Of a stretch of 64,000 nt of DNA, positions 34,724-46,207 are shown one piece after another. The notes below the pieces were generated by a model. It was given only the letters and a program-made list of their open reading frames with translations, had not been told where the DNA came from and did not search any database. The DNA comes from Tetragonia tetragonoides (Eukaryota; Streptophyta; Magnoliopsida; Caryophyllales; Aizoaceae): NCBI GenBank assembly GCA_038025085.1, contig CM076144.1:19537501-19601500 (forward strand), written 5' to 3'. The number at the start of each line of letters is the position of its first letter. Within the stretch, counting starts at the first letter, position 1. A program made the translations under genes and the position numbers.

Positions 34724-34822
34724 TAATTTCGTCTAAACTCCCCTCATGTGATGTTGGATAGCGTGTTCAACACTATTTGTTTTGTTCAACCTGCTTCCCG
34801 CCTTCATATTGTTATGAACTAA

Positions 34823-35119
34823 GGCGCTATTTGATTCACCTTAATTTTACTTAAATTCAATTCAGTCCCGTTAAGTTCAATTCATGTGTAACTATATAAC
34901 TCATATAACCTTTTATTTAGAAATAATTTCATGATGATAATTATGTCATTGGAAAGATCTCAAATTATACTTTCAAATGAGTCCAATATTGACTATGTTT
35001 GGACGAATTTTAAATGGTTAACGTTTAAGTTTAAAAAATCAATTCAGTTCGGTTCAATTCAGATCAGTTCATTTCAGTTCAGTTCATATCAGTTTTATCT
35101 AGGTGAATCAAACCGAGCC
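34823..35119. mobile_element. Tourist-like MITE, copy 2
   Basis: TAA at 34820-34822 and 35120-35122. Left end GGCGCTATTTGATTCACCT and right end (reverse complement) GGCTCGGTTTGATTCACCT pair at 16 of 19 positions. Subterminal TTCAGTTC/GAACTGAA repeats and a core TCATTGGAAAGAT tie it to the element at 3477-3791, in inverted orientation. Confidence 0.72.
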
Positions 35120-35181
35120 TAAGTACTCTCAACCAAAAAAAACTTTTCTTTGAAACATAAAATATAAGGTTAGAAAATTAC

Positions 35182-37700
35182 TGTAACACCCCGAATTTAC
35201 TACTGAATTAAATAAATAAAATTAATTAAAACTCGGGCCAAAATTTTGGCAGAATTTCCTTTGTAAATGGGCATCCCAAGTTATCGACTTTACAAAAACC
35301 TGCTTAAACAGAGTTTTTAAAACAAAATCCAACAACCAGCGGAAGACTCTAATCAAATTCAGGGCGCTACCGCCACACTCACTCGTACAAATGAGTGTAA
35401 GGCTCTTCAACTACTAACTTTCAATAATAAACTAATAATATTCTAGGTGATCTAATTATTACACCTTAATTAGCTTAACAAAAAGATCAAACTACTAGTT
35501 CTTCGTGTACGTCTATCTGAAAGCGTTCCTCACTGACATCTGTATATAAATAAACTTTAATCTGCAAAAATGTGAGAATTTGCAACGTCAGCGAAACTGA
35601 TAACTCACATCTAGTACGTAAAGATCATTCTAAATTCAAATCAAGTCTAAACGTATAAACATGCTTCAGTTCGATCAATCAAGAGATATCATATAGTCTT
35701 AAGGCTACTTTGTCTACTTCTATATATACTATAGCATTGACATTAAAAAGAACGTTTTCGATCATACTCTAAACATAAGTAACTATCATTCTTCACTTCA
35801 GATAACCCATATAATTCAGGTTATCTTAATAGTTTTTATTATTAGTCTTGCATTATTGAACTGGGCATTTGGGAGCTAGGTTCCTCGGGCAGCCACATCT
35901 TAGAGGCGTTTAAACACTTGACCGCATCTCGGGGGTCAAGCCACATCTTGGGGGCGTTTAAACCTTTGACCGCATCTTGGGGGTCAAGCCACATCTTGGA
36001 GGCCAAATGTGTTATCTGTAATCTGTAACTAGCCACATCTTGGGGGCTCTTCCCATAAAGGGGTTTGTAACTAGCCTTGCGGCTCTTCCCATATAGGGGT
36101 TGGAACTGCTGATCATTGCCACATCTTGGGGACACAGTTCAACACTCAGGGACGTCTCCCATAAACTCATTATAACACATTTGGAGTACCTATAGGTTCC
36201 ACACTACCCAAAGCCTTCTTCCACTTTACGTTTTTAGTAAGTTGAGTAGCTTTCTTTTCTTTTCTTATAACATTAGCACACGTCAAATACTTACTCATGT
36301 ATCTCGTAGCTAGGTCGTAACATTAGAGCACATCAACTCTTGCTCATATAAAAACGTATATGCTCATTATGCTTTAGCATCATGAAAACTTCTCATGATT
36401 GAACGTCTCGTTCAATCCATGTACTTGCTCATGTTGTTCCACTCAAACTTGTAGCTCATAGCTCAATAACACTTTAACATTTATTTTCTTTTCTCTTTGA
36501 CTTAAAATAAATTCTTTTGTCCTTTTCTAGCGTAAGACATTAGATTCTGACATCAAAGAAGAGCACACTTTCTATTATCAAATAGAGAACCAAACATGTA
36601 ATACACTTGTACATATCACATTATCTTCCTAGTTCATCATCCCATAATAAAATACTTCATGTAGGTTCTGTATACATGATTTACTCAAGGTAATAGTCTA
36701 TGTACAGAAAGCATACATCTCACTTGGCTTCCAAGAATAAGCTATTAATTAAGATCCCAGTTTTCTCTAATAAGCATAGTTTAGTTTATCCAACTCTATT
36801 GCTGAACAAGTAACAATAATATGAGAGATTCAAGTACATGTTGTCCATGAACAATTAGACATGTGAACTGTAGCATCTCAGATCACAATTCCCTCACTTA
36901 ATTACCAAAGCATTAACCTCTCTATCATAATCTTTAAACTAGTTAATGAAGCAAGTAATATATAACATAACCAAATAGAGCTAAATAACAGATTTTGGAT
37001 GTATGGCTTATTCAATTCGTACGCTCTCTATCTAAAACATAATCTACAGTCAACAAACTACTGTTATTGTACAATTTTCCCACACCTAATAGCCCAATTA
37101 ATCTATACTTCAGCAATTTATCACTATAGTATGACGCAATAAGATTCCCAATTCACAACCAAAACCAATTCAATCACATATACACATAATTAGGCTCAAG
37201 ATGAATGTAAAATGAACCTGACGTAGTAGACGTAGTTACCTCAATTGCGGTTTGACTCCTAATTAGCTATGCCCATAAGCCAATACTCCACAATCTACAA
37301 AACCTAGGTCCAATTTACTGAAATTAGCATGTAATAATCTGAATTTTTAAATTAAAAATATCCTAATTTAAGTTTAGAGTCGAATACCCAACTTTTAGTG
37401 TAAACACAAGGACAATTGAATTGCTTGGTGGAATTGGTGGCTACTCGAATCTACTCTGTGCGACTAAACTGGGACATGAGGCAAAAATCTTGTGGCGCTC
37501 GTTACTAACGGTGGCCTGGTGGTTGGCGCGCCTCGGCTGCTGGCGTGAAGACGGTGTTCATGAGTGGTGATGGTTCGTGGTGGTGATGGTTCATGGTGGT
37601 TGAAGACGATGGTGATGCGTGAAATGAAAACAAAAGAAAGAGGTACTGCAGACAGGGTGCTGGCTTGGGGATTAAACATACCTGCAGGGTGTATGTTGTG
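35182..37700. mobile_element. Gypsy-like LTR or LTR fragment
   Basis: Begins TGTAACACCCCGAATTTACT, preceded by ATTAC. The CAACAACCAGCGGAAGACTC motif near 35328 and the internal tandem repeats are typical, from memory, of long LTRs of plant Ty3/gypsy elements. I find no gag or pol domain, no second copy and no clear right end or matching duplication, so this may be a truncated solo LTR. The part from about 37460 to 37700 is GC-richer (GGTGATGGTTCGTGG repeats) and may be other sequence. Confidence 0.4.
35892..36004. repeat. 48-bp tandem repeat in LTR-like segment
   Basis: Unit GCCACATCTTGGGGGCGTTT through to GGGGGTCAA: units at 35892-35939 and 35940-35987 and a partial third. Shorter echoes (GCCACATCTTGGGG) recur at about 36030 and 36118. 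A minus-strand frame through it (KMWLDPQDAVK repeats) is a by-product. Confidence 0.75.
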
Positions 37701-37739
37701 TGACACAGGACTAAGATGAAAATTTAGAGCATCTTTTAT

Positions 37740-38193
37740 TTCTGTGTCCTTTTTCTGCTTTCATATGGAAGTGTATACTACAGTGGTTTGGCATCGTTAG
37801 AAACCCGCTCAGTTGGCAGCACGAAGTTGACTGGATAATCAGCAAACTGAGGGGTTGCAGACCAAAAACATGTGTTCTTGGCTTCCTTTTTGCAGCAACA
37901 ACTTATCATATATGGATTGCAAGGAACAACAAGAGATTCCAACAGCGCACCACCACGCAGAAGCAGATCATTTATGACATTATTCGTGAACTGCACTGTA
38001 GAGGTCATAATTTCCCTAAGTGGAACAATGTATTAGCTTTGCTTAATAGTTATCCTTCTTGTTGATTTACTATTAGTTGTAAACTAGAGTAACAGTGTCC
38101 TTGTAAAGACTGGTTGGTAGAGTCAAAACAACCAGATGTGCTTCATGATTACTTGGTTAATAAAATCCTTCTTTTCTTGACCAAAAAAAAAAA
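37740..38193 (+). mobile_element. LINE 3' end, 5'-truncated
   Basis: Encodes CRPKTCVLGFLFAATTYHIW and IARNNKRFQ, then REL-HCRGHNFPKWNNVLAL, closely like the C-terminus of the LINE at 47.7-48.0 kb (ILTFLFAASVYYIWTARNKLRF). It ends TTGACC plus an A12 tail at 38181-38193. Only the last ~450 bp of the element are present. I could not fix a target duplication. Confidence 0.7.
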
Positions 38194-38708
38194 AGAGGAA
38201 CTAATTTATAGAAGGGTGGTGCTAAATACGGCACCCCAATTTAATCAATACCGCACCCTATTATTTGTATTTACCAAAATAACCTTAATTATAAAAACAT
38301 AACAATAAGATCATCGTTCACCGTCTTTTATGTTCCCCGGTGCAACACCCTCCGGCTGCCATCTTCCGTCACAGCACAAAGCCCCCTTCCAAGATCCAAC
38401 CCCATCACCCACCAAAGGAAAAAATAAAAATAAAAACTTTTCAATGTTTTCGTCCTCTATCAGCAGCAAAGCAAATTGGATCAATAAAGTGCTCACTGTG
38501 ATAAGCTCCACTGTAAATTGGAGCTACTCTATTTTTCTTTGACAAAGACCAAAATCAGAAAGTGTAAATAGACAATATAATCTAAATTCAATGAATCACT
38601 CTTCTGTATTCTTGGACATAGTACACTCCTTTCGATATATACAACCTTAAAGTGAAGGAGGAAGAACAAGTTTGTGCAAATTGAAGCATATTGTCTTGTT
38701 CTGCTTCC
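38194..38708. other. Intergenic, no gene seen
   Basis: Contains a local inverted motif (GGGTGGTGCTAAATACGGCACCCC at the start) that could be a decayed transposon end, but no partner end was found. Otherwise AT-rich with no credible frame. Confidence 0.4.
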
Positions 38709-38850
38709 TGCGCCCAGTTTAGGCGCAATTACCTGAGATATGCATCCAATTTCGGCGCAGATACGTGAAGCCTGTGCCCACTTCCGGCGCAGATACGTGA
38801 AGCTTGCGCCCAGTTCCAGCCCAATTACGTGATGTTTGCGTCCACTTCAA
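38709..38850. repeat. 32-bp minisatellite, ~4.4 units
   Basis: Unit like TGCGCCCAGTTTAGGCGCAA plus TTACCTGAGATA: 38709-38740, 38741-38772, 38773-38804, 38805-38836 and a partial to 38850. Units differ at several positions; GGCGCA and TACGTGA are the most constant. GC-rich against an AT-rich background. Confidence 0.8.
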
Positions 38851-40239
38851 ATACATATATTTAAAGAGTTAAAGCTAACTATGAAAGCTGCTAGAATCTT
38901 TTTCTTCCGTTGCTGATTGTATTATTATGTTTGTGATATGATTAAGAATGATAAACCAATTTTTTTTAATTGTTAGAATAATGTAGCTTATTGATTAGTC
39001 TGGATTTGTTCAACGCAAAAACTTACTCTGTGTAATAATGGAGCTAGAAGCCAGAGGTTACTGTACGATGTATCTATGAGGAAGGGGACGGGATAGGGTG
39101 TAAAACTAAACAAGAGTATTATTATCTTATTTTTATGTAGAGTGTGGTATTTATTAAGTGAGATAAATGCTTCCCACTTGGGTTTCCTCTTAAGCCACTA
39201 ATTGGATTTTCTAGGTTTTTTTCTAAAGAGGCTAGATGGCCTCAATTAATTTGGCCCTGTATGCACATTTGTAAGAAAAAGTCACTTTTGGCATTTATCT
39301 ACCTAGCTAATGTAACTTTAATTTAGCTATATTTCTATCTAAAAACAGTACTATAAACTCTTAACTACACATGATCATCCACTAGCAAACATAGACGTAC
39401 TAGATAACAATATCATTAGCATTAATAATACTAACATCCATATCTAACAAAAACGACAAATCATAATTACTGATATATTAGAAAATGCTATGAAAATAGT
39501 GGGTATTATAATTACCGAGGGGAAAAATGTACTTAAAGTGGGAAAAATCATATGGCATTTTGTTTTGTGAATCTATGAAGTGAAAATGGGAGGTAAGAGA
39601 AGAAAAGCAAATGAAGAGGGAGGGAATATTTTTTTAATTTAATTTTTTTGGCTTACAGCACTAAGGATATCCATCATCTACCACAGTGACTATTTTCTCA
39701 CATTGTCTTGTAGGAAACTTAAAAAGTGGGACAATTGGCTAAGTGTTTAAAGACTGCTCCGTGCTGAAAGCATAATTCGAATACTTGACCTTGGTTAAAA
39801 GTGGATGAGTCTCTATCACTGAACCACATCCCCAAGGTTAGAGAGAGAGAAAATTTAAATGATAGTAATCTTGATAGAATGTAAATTTAGGATTATGTAA
39901 AGATTATTTACATAATTCTAAATTTACATTCGCTTAAATCTCAACCATATTCAAGGCAATTGGTGAAATTTCGTCAAGTAACTATTAGTATTTCGGTTCA
40001 GTTCTCTAGATTTAGTCGACTACATGCAAGATCAAGAAAAGTACGAATGTTATTATAAAGAAGAAAGGGGAAAAAAAAAAAATAAACTCACCATAAAAAC
40101 TATTGATCATCGTTATCTAATCTTCAACGATTAATTAGTCGTCTTATTTATTTGGTACTTACTCCCCCTGAATTGTCTTATTTTGTTCAAACACTGGCCC
40201 AATTCATGCATTATCCACAAGTTGTTCATTGGGATCCAG
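38851..40239. other. AT-rich intergenic
   Basis: No gene or defined transposon recognised. It includes a poly(A) tract near 40072-40083 and the hairpin at 39877-39931, listed separately. Confidence 0.45.
39877..39931. repeat. 25-bp-arm hairpin
   Basis: Left arm GAATGTAAATTTAGG... at 39877-39901 and right arm at 39907-39931 are inverted repeats of 25 bp with a single mismatch (a G/T wobble in RNA) and a 5-nt loop, GATTA. No larger inverted repeat surrounds it. Confidence 0.85.
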
Positions 40240-40720
40240 CCGGGTCCGGGTATTTTTCTTCGTTCGGATTGTGATCCTCAGTTGTTTGCTTATTGTGATT
40301 CTGACTTAAACCTGATCAAAAATACCTGGCCTGAGGGCTTGGCCTGAACCCGACCGGATTTGGGCCAGGGTTGGAATGAAGGTCAAACCCGCAAACGTGG
40401 CTCGAATGGCCCGAAATTTAATTATTTTTAGTTTTTTCATATTTTTCTATTAATTTGCTTGCTGTAATTTTAATTTAACTTTTTTCAAAATATAATTTTG
40501 CAAAATTGATGTCATGGTTGCGCAGATCTTGAAAAGTTGTATGGATTCAAAAAAAAAAAATACCTCAAACGCATATCGGAATCAAAAGTTATGCTTAAAT
40601 ATAGAAAATTAACGAAATCGCGAAATTGGTCCGAAAAGCCCGCAGGCCCGCCCGATAGGGCCGGGTATGTACATGAGTTTTTGACCCGATGGCCCGGCCT
40701 GATGATCACCTCTATAATCT
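40240..40720. repeat. Diverged GGCCCG-rich repeat
   Basis: Two GC-rich patches, 40315-40400 (GGCTTGGCCTGAACCCGACC) and 40630-40710 (CCCGCCCGATAGGGCCGGG, GATGGCCCGGCCTGATGATC), flank AT-rich sequence. It looks like a decayed non-autonomous transposon. Superfamily not determined. Confidence 0.35.
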
Positions 40721-40739
40721 GACTGGGCTAGTTGTCCTA

Positions 40740-41383
40740 TGACTTGTCGATCGCTTACTGGGTGTTTTGTGCATGTTGGTACGTCTCCTATTTCCTGGAA
40801 GACCAAGAAACAACACATTGTCTCCCGTTCTTTTGCTGAAACTGAATATGGCTCGATGGCCACTACTTGTTGTGAACTCAATGCAAGTGTTTGAAAGGTC
40901 TTCTCCGTGACTTGGGCGTGTCTCTTCCGCTGCTTACGCGCTTGTATTGTGATAGTCAAACTACAATCCATTTTGGGGCTAATCCTGTGTTTCATGAACG
41001 GATTAAGCATATCAAGTTGGATTGTCATTTTGTTTGTGATGAAATCCAAGCTGGTAATGTCGCTACTGGTCACGTTCGTACTACTGAACAACTTACATAT
41101 ATATACTTACCAAGATTATGGGCGGGCAATAATTTGAGTTTCTTTTTCGAAAGTTGGGCAATTAAGATTTTCATGCTCCAACTTGAGGGGGAATAATAGT
41201 TTGATTAGCTGCATATATTAGTTGTTGTATATTTTAGTTTCCTATTCTATTTAGTCTTCTTAGGCTAGTAGAATATCTAGTTGACATGGTTACCCTTTTT
41301 TTAGGTACTGTTAGTTGATTGATTGTATATATTTATACACGACTGTTGCCAAATCAATATACACAGAAATTAAATCCTAACAA
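40740..41383 (+). mobile_element. Copia 3' fragment: RNase H, PPT, LTR
   Basis: RNase H in two frames: SWKTKKQHIVSRSFAETEY (40793-40850), then KGLLRDLGVSLPLL, LYCDSQTTIHFGANPVFHER and IKHIKLDCHFVCDEIQ (40890-41050). A purine tract CTTGAGGGGGAATA at about 41182-41196 precedes an AT-rich LTR-like stretch ending AAATCCTAACA at 41383. A frameshift or stop near 40893 breaks the frame. Upstream pol is absent, replaced by the GC-rich repeat. Confidence 0.72.
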
Positions 41384-41415
41384 AATATTTCAATTTACAA
41401 TGTTATAATACTTTT

Positions 41416-41429
41416 TTTTTTTGATGAGA
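41416..41429. mobile_element. 14-nt micro-insertion with 17-bp duplication
   Basis: TTTTTTTTGATGAG sits between two copies of AATGTTATAATACTTTT (41399-41415 and 41430-41446). Read on the minus strand it is CTCATC plus poly(A), the form of an extremely 5'-truncated LINE or SINE tail with its target duplication. Confidence 0.65.
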
Positions 41430-44172
41430 ATGTTATAATACTTTTATTAGATTTATTTTCAATAGTAATGTTTGAAAAATCATTCTTTTTTATAATTCTC
41501 TTACTCATATATTAGCCTTTTTTTTTATGGTCAAAGTGGTATCTTAAAGGTCGTGAAAAAGCAAATGACAAGATTTGTTTGGGACGGAGCGAGGGAATAC
41601 TTAACAACTTGTTTAATGTGAGATTGATTAACTTGAATATAGTATGTAATTTTAACATAAAAATTTTCACGCCCCCTATAATAAAATCCTGGCTTCGCCT
41701 GATGATAGACCCCTCTTTCTACTTGAATTTTTGTTGTTGTATATTTGGTTAGTTTAGTATGTCAATGGATTTCTCTTTGTTGTGTCGACTTAATCGTTTC
41801 ATTTGGTGAAACTTTTATACTTCCACTACAAGAAAATCCGTTTATAGCAACGATGTTTTTGCAACGATATTAAAAAGTCGTTGCAATAAATATTTATCGC
41901 AACGACAAAAAATTATAGTTGCAAAAGATTGTTGCGATTAATGTGAATTTATTTTCCCCCCTAAAATTATGACGGGCCAAATTGAAATTTTAGAAATGGT
42001 TATTCGTAACAATAATTGTCGTTGCAATAGATAGTTACTATATTTCGCAATGACAGAGGTCGTTGTGAATCATAATTCGTATTTAGTGCAACGATGGGTG
42101 TCGTTGCTGAAGAGTTGTTCCATATATGACAACGACTATTGTCGTTGCAAAAGATAGAAGAAATTATTTTTTTTCGTAAATTACCTTCTTCGCATTAATC
42201 CCAGTAGTCCAGTAGTACAGCAGTACCCGACCTTGTTAGCATTTAGCAGTTCGCACTTCTCACAGCCTCAGTTTAATTTCAAGCCTCTCTCTCTCTCTCT
42301 CTTTCCTATTCTCTCTCTTCAGAACCCACAATCTAAACCTCTCCATCAAAATTGAAAACCATTTCTCTCAATCTCATCCCATATGCGTTCTCTCAGACCC
42401 TTTACCAATGGAAATCTAACCCTCATCCTTTAAGTTTCCCTTTCTCTTTCGTGGCCTACCCACAGAGACAAGCAATGGAGTCATTCTATTCAGATTCAGT
42501 GACACTTCTTTCCAGCCTCAAGCGCGTCTGAACTCTCGAATCAGTGGAGTTTGCTCATGGACAACGAAATAGACACGGTTGTGGGCTACGACTAGAATCG
42601 ATTACTGGGATTAGGTATTTTTTTCCCCAAAACCCCTAAATTTTAAGTATGAGTATCAATTCTGGAATCATGTTGAGAGTTGAGTAGAATATTGAATTCT
42701 AGTCTGATAAATTATAGTTAGGGTTTAGGTAATTGCAAATTATCTGAGATTTTAGTAGAGAAAATTTGTGGTTTCATGAATAGTTTAGCTTAATTTATGC
42801 TTTACTTACAGAAATTTTGTTGAAATTTGGCTTTCAATGAATTAGAAACAATAGAAATTTGTGTGCTTTAGTCAGAAATTGCTCCGCATTTATTAAATCT
42901 AGTTTTGTAATGTAAATAACTTTTTTTTATGGGTATTGGTGTTCTGGTGGAGGGGTGTCACAATATTGTTGTTTTTGTACAGTAATCCTATTGGGTTTGA
43001 GAGCTGGTTGGAGAAATTTGAGCACCTTCTAGGCTTCTACTGATGCTCATCTTTTTCAATATAGTCATTTCACTCCGACAAGCTTCAAGTAGGAGCAAAA
43101 ATTATTTCAGTTCTGAAAAGTTAAAGAACTGAAAGTATGCCAAAACATATACCAGTTTTGAAATTTGGCAAATACCTAATGTTTTAGATGCAATTACTTT
43201 TGCTTGGTTGAATGTTTCCCCTTTACTGATTCCTGTAAGGATGGTAGATTTGTTGGATTCAAAAATAGTTGGATTCAAAAAAAGTTGGATTTGTTGCCGT
43301 GAAAATCAAATGAAAGTCTGAAACTGTTCATTTTTTGTTTGTTGTGTTGATTTTAGCTTGATTGTGACTGTTGCTGGTTATGTGCCATAATTCTGATTCT
43401 TCACTAACCTAAGAGAAACCCAATGAGTCTAAGGAATGTTCTTAACGTGTAAAAATCCTTGAGAACATCCATAAAACACACGTTTGCAGAACTGGAGCTG
43501 TTTTTGTAAGCTATTCTCTTTCACTTAATTATGATACTTGTAGCTAATACTTGGTGTTATGAATAGGGATACCACATCTGCATGCTAATGAAGCTTAGTG
43601 GAAAGTGGAACTAGGATCAGAGGTAAATGGATCGATTTTTTTTTTTGTTGCAAAGATAGATGTTTTATTTGTAATTTAAAGTGCAACTGCATTGATAATA
43701 TCTAACTAGATGTTTTTGGAATTGATTTTACTTTTATAGATTGGATTCAAAAATACAGTTTCCATGCAACAAAGAGAACATCAGCTGCAATGAATTGTTC
43801 ACTTTATGTCAGGCATCTGCATTGAACTGATGACTTTATCTTTGTATACTTTGTAAGTTCAGGATAACATATGGCTCTTTCTGTTCTTTCTTTAGTTCCT
43901 AGTGGTTTGTTGGAACTTGGACATGGTTGTTTTATAGATTGTTTCATGATACAATGTGATTTTCATGTGTTCAAATGAGTATAAGTGTGTTAGTTGTTGC
44001 CTTAATGACTATGTGTTTGATAAGATGTGAGAAGTACATTTGGTAAGAATTTGCTTGATGCAATGATGAAATTGGGTGTTTTGAGCTTGTTTTGTGATGA
44101 AATGAGGTGATACTGATTGTGGGTTTTGTGATTTGAGGTCGATTGTACGTAGCTCCTGCTGATTTGTTTCCT

Positions 44173-44268
44173 AACTGATTGCCACTAACAATCATATATA
44201 AGAGCATGGTATTACTCTTGAACTGATTGCCACTAACAATCATATATAAGAGCATGGTATTTCTCTTG
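44173..44268. repeat. 48-bp tandem duplication in CACTA interior
   Basis: AACTGATTGCCACTAACAAT through GTATTACTCTTG occurs at 44173-44220 and again at 44221-44268 with a single difference (ATTACT/ATTTCT). Recent local duplication. Confidence 0.85.
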
Positions 44269-45774
44269 GCAGTTGGCACTTATGGTTTCAGCATGCTTTT
44301 CTGGTATTAGTGAGCCCAAAGGAAAATAAGATCTAGCTGTACATTTGGTCTTTTTTGGGTATTGAGCAAATATGTTATACGCTTTATGTGTGACAAGAAT
44401 ACTGCAATTTACATTCTATTTTTGAGGACATAATTCTGATCTGATCATGAGGTGTTTTGCTTGCGAAAAGGTTGGAAGTACGATGAACACAAAGGGGAAT
44501 CAGGTTGAAAAATGAGGAATCAATGTACACTACTTAATATCAAATCTTACGAGCTTTAATCGAGTTCTTTTGTTGTTCTAATCTGAATCTGTGATCTAGT
44601 TGAAAGGTTTAGAGTGAGAGAGCATGCCCTTGCAGTAACTATGACTTTACTTTAAGATTCCTGCTTGATTAGTAGACTAACCAAGGTAGGTGAACTAAGG
44701 CTGTTCCAAGGTGAAATTATTGGGCAAAATTGGTGATTTCCAGTCTGTTGTAAGGTAGCTGAATTTCATAGCTGTCTCTAAACTGTTTTAGCATGATTTT
44801 TGCAGGCAAAAAGGGGTTGACAAACAATTAAATTCAGGGCACTGTATGGGGATTTAAAGTAATCTAGCTAGGATGAGTATTATTAAAGCACTTTGGGTGG
44901 TAAGTTCCTGATATTTGTGAGCTGATTTTTTGTACTTTTGTTGTCTCTAGATTACTTAAATCCGGTTAAAAGAGCTTAGGTGCATACTTGTGCAGTAAAG
45001 GAACTCAAAAACCAATTTTGAGATCCTTGAGTTCAGACCTGAATTCGCTACTTTGGTTGTACACTACTTTGTGTTCTGCTCTGAACTTTTGAGTTCTTTG
45101 TTTTTTTTTGGCTAGTCGGTTTGAGCTTTTATCTGGTAGGTCAGGCTTGATTGACTAAGTAGCAACTGTAATGAGAGGATTAAGCGTCGAGATCAAAGAT
45201 TTCTCCCTGAAACAGATGATAGAATTGTCTAAGTACTAAAGAGTGCTGAATCTGAAGCAGTTTCTTGGGATAAGGTACTGTTTTCAGTATCTGCTGGTTT
45301 CTGATTGTTTATTTACATGCATTTTCAACATGCTCTTTGATTTACAGTAATTAGCTTGGACTTGTATGCACCAAAATGTACAGTTTCTTATGTTATTAAA
45401 CTATTTTCATTTTGAATTTAGATTTCAGTAATGGGAGTTCATGGGATTAAAGCTTATGTTGATGAGATGCCCTTGTAATGATGATTAAAGCTATATTTGC
45501 TTACTGAAATGATGTAATGCAAAAGAAAGTCAAGATTACCACCTGGGAACCAAGCAAGCTCGATATAAGTAAATTTTATAATGTTATGTGTAGTCGAGTT
45601 GACCTGTAATGATGAGTAAAGCTATATAAAATTACTGAAATATGTTGTATGCAGATGGTTAATTGTTGTTGCAGGTTTTCAGCGCAAGGACGTCCTAGAC
45701 TTTTATGAGTTTTTGACTTGATTGTTTCAAATGTAATTATTTAGACATGGATTGAGATATCTTGTATGTACTTT

Positions 45775-45786
45775 TTTTGATGGGAA
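45775..45786. mobile_element. 12-nt micro-insertion with 13-bp duplication
   Basis: TTTTGATGGGAA lies between two copies of TTGTATGTACTTT (45762-45774 and 45787-45799). The related CACTA copy at 62277-62318 (reverse strand) has a single TTGTATGTACTTT with no insert, i.e. the empty site. The inserted sequence resembles the micro-insertion at 41416. Confidence 0.72.
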
Positions 45787-46207
45787 TTGTATGTACTTTA
45801 TATATTACATTAATAATATTAGAATTTTTTTGAAATGTTATTATGGAACATTAAAGCTGGAATTAAAGTTGTGCATACGATTTTTTTTTTTTTTAATTTA
45901 TAAAATATAAATAGCAACGACCACTTTTGTTGCAATTTACAAAGAGCAAAATTGCTGGGAATTTTTTGCAACGACATTTGTCTATCTTGTAAATGAATGA
46001 AGTCAGGTATTGCAACGACATGTGTATAGAAACGATCATTGTCGTTGCAAAAAATTCATTTATCGCAACGACTGAAGTCGTTGCGTTCTTTTGTAACGCT
46101 ATGACATGCAACGACAAAAGTCGTTGGGAAAAATATTTTTCGCAACGACTTTCAATTTTTCGCAACAATTTTTGTCGTTGTTAAAAACATGTTTTCTTGT
46201 AGTGTTC

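Larger units (their letters stand above)
41824..46204. mobile_element. Non-autonomous CACTA (En/Spm) element, 4381 bp
   Basis: Starts CACTACAAGAAAA and ends TTTTCTTGTAGTG, flanked by a 3-bp duplication TTC (41821-41823 and 46205-46207). Both subterminal regions (41850-42150 and 45910-46190) are packed with direct and inverted GCAACGAC/GTCGTTGC motifs, the sub-TIRs that bind the CACTA transposase. I find no TNPA/TNPD (transposase) coding in the interior. It instead looks like an untranslated transcript: a CT-rich leader near 42280, then AT-rich sequence with many T-runs and CAG/GT sites. A second end-fragment of the family is at 61860-62338. Confidence 0.88.

Noticed and set aside
35842..36135. 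Minus-strand 97-residue frame with KMWLDPQDAVK repeats
   Set aside because: It is a translation of a non-coding 48-bp tandem repeat within an LTR-like segment.
37464..37706. 80-residue minus-strand frame
   Set aside because: His/Pro/Thr-rich translation of GGTGATGGT-type simple repeats; no gene context.
38709..38836. ATTAC within the minisatellite as the right target duplication of the LTR at 35182
   Set aside because: ATTAC occurs in the repeat unit itself and a LINE end lies between, so the match is probably chance.
41850..42160. Dense GCAACGAC repeats as a possible CRISPR-like array
   Set aside because: Spacing is irregular, both orientations occur and CACTACAAG termini enclose them, so they are CACTA sub-terminal repeats in a plant genome.
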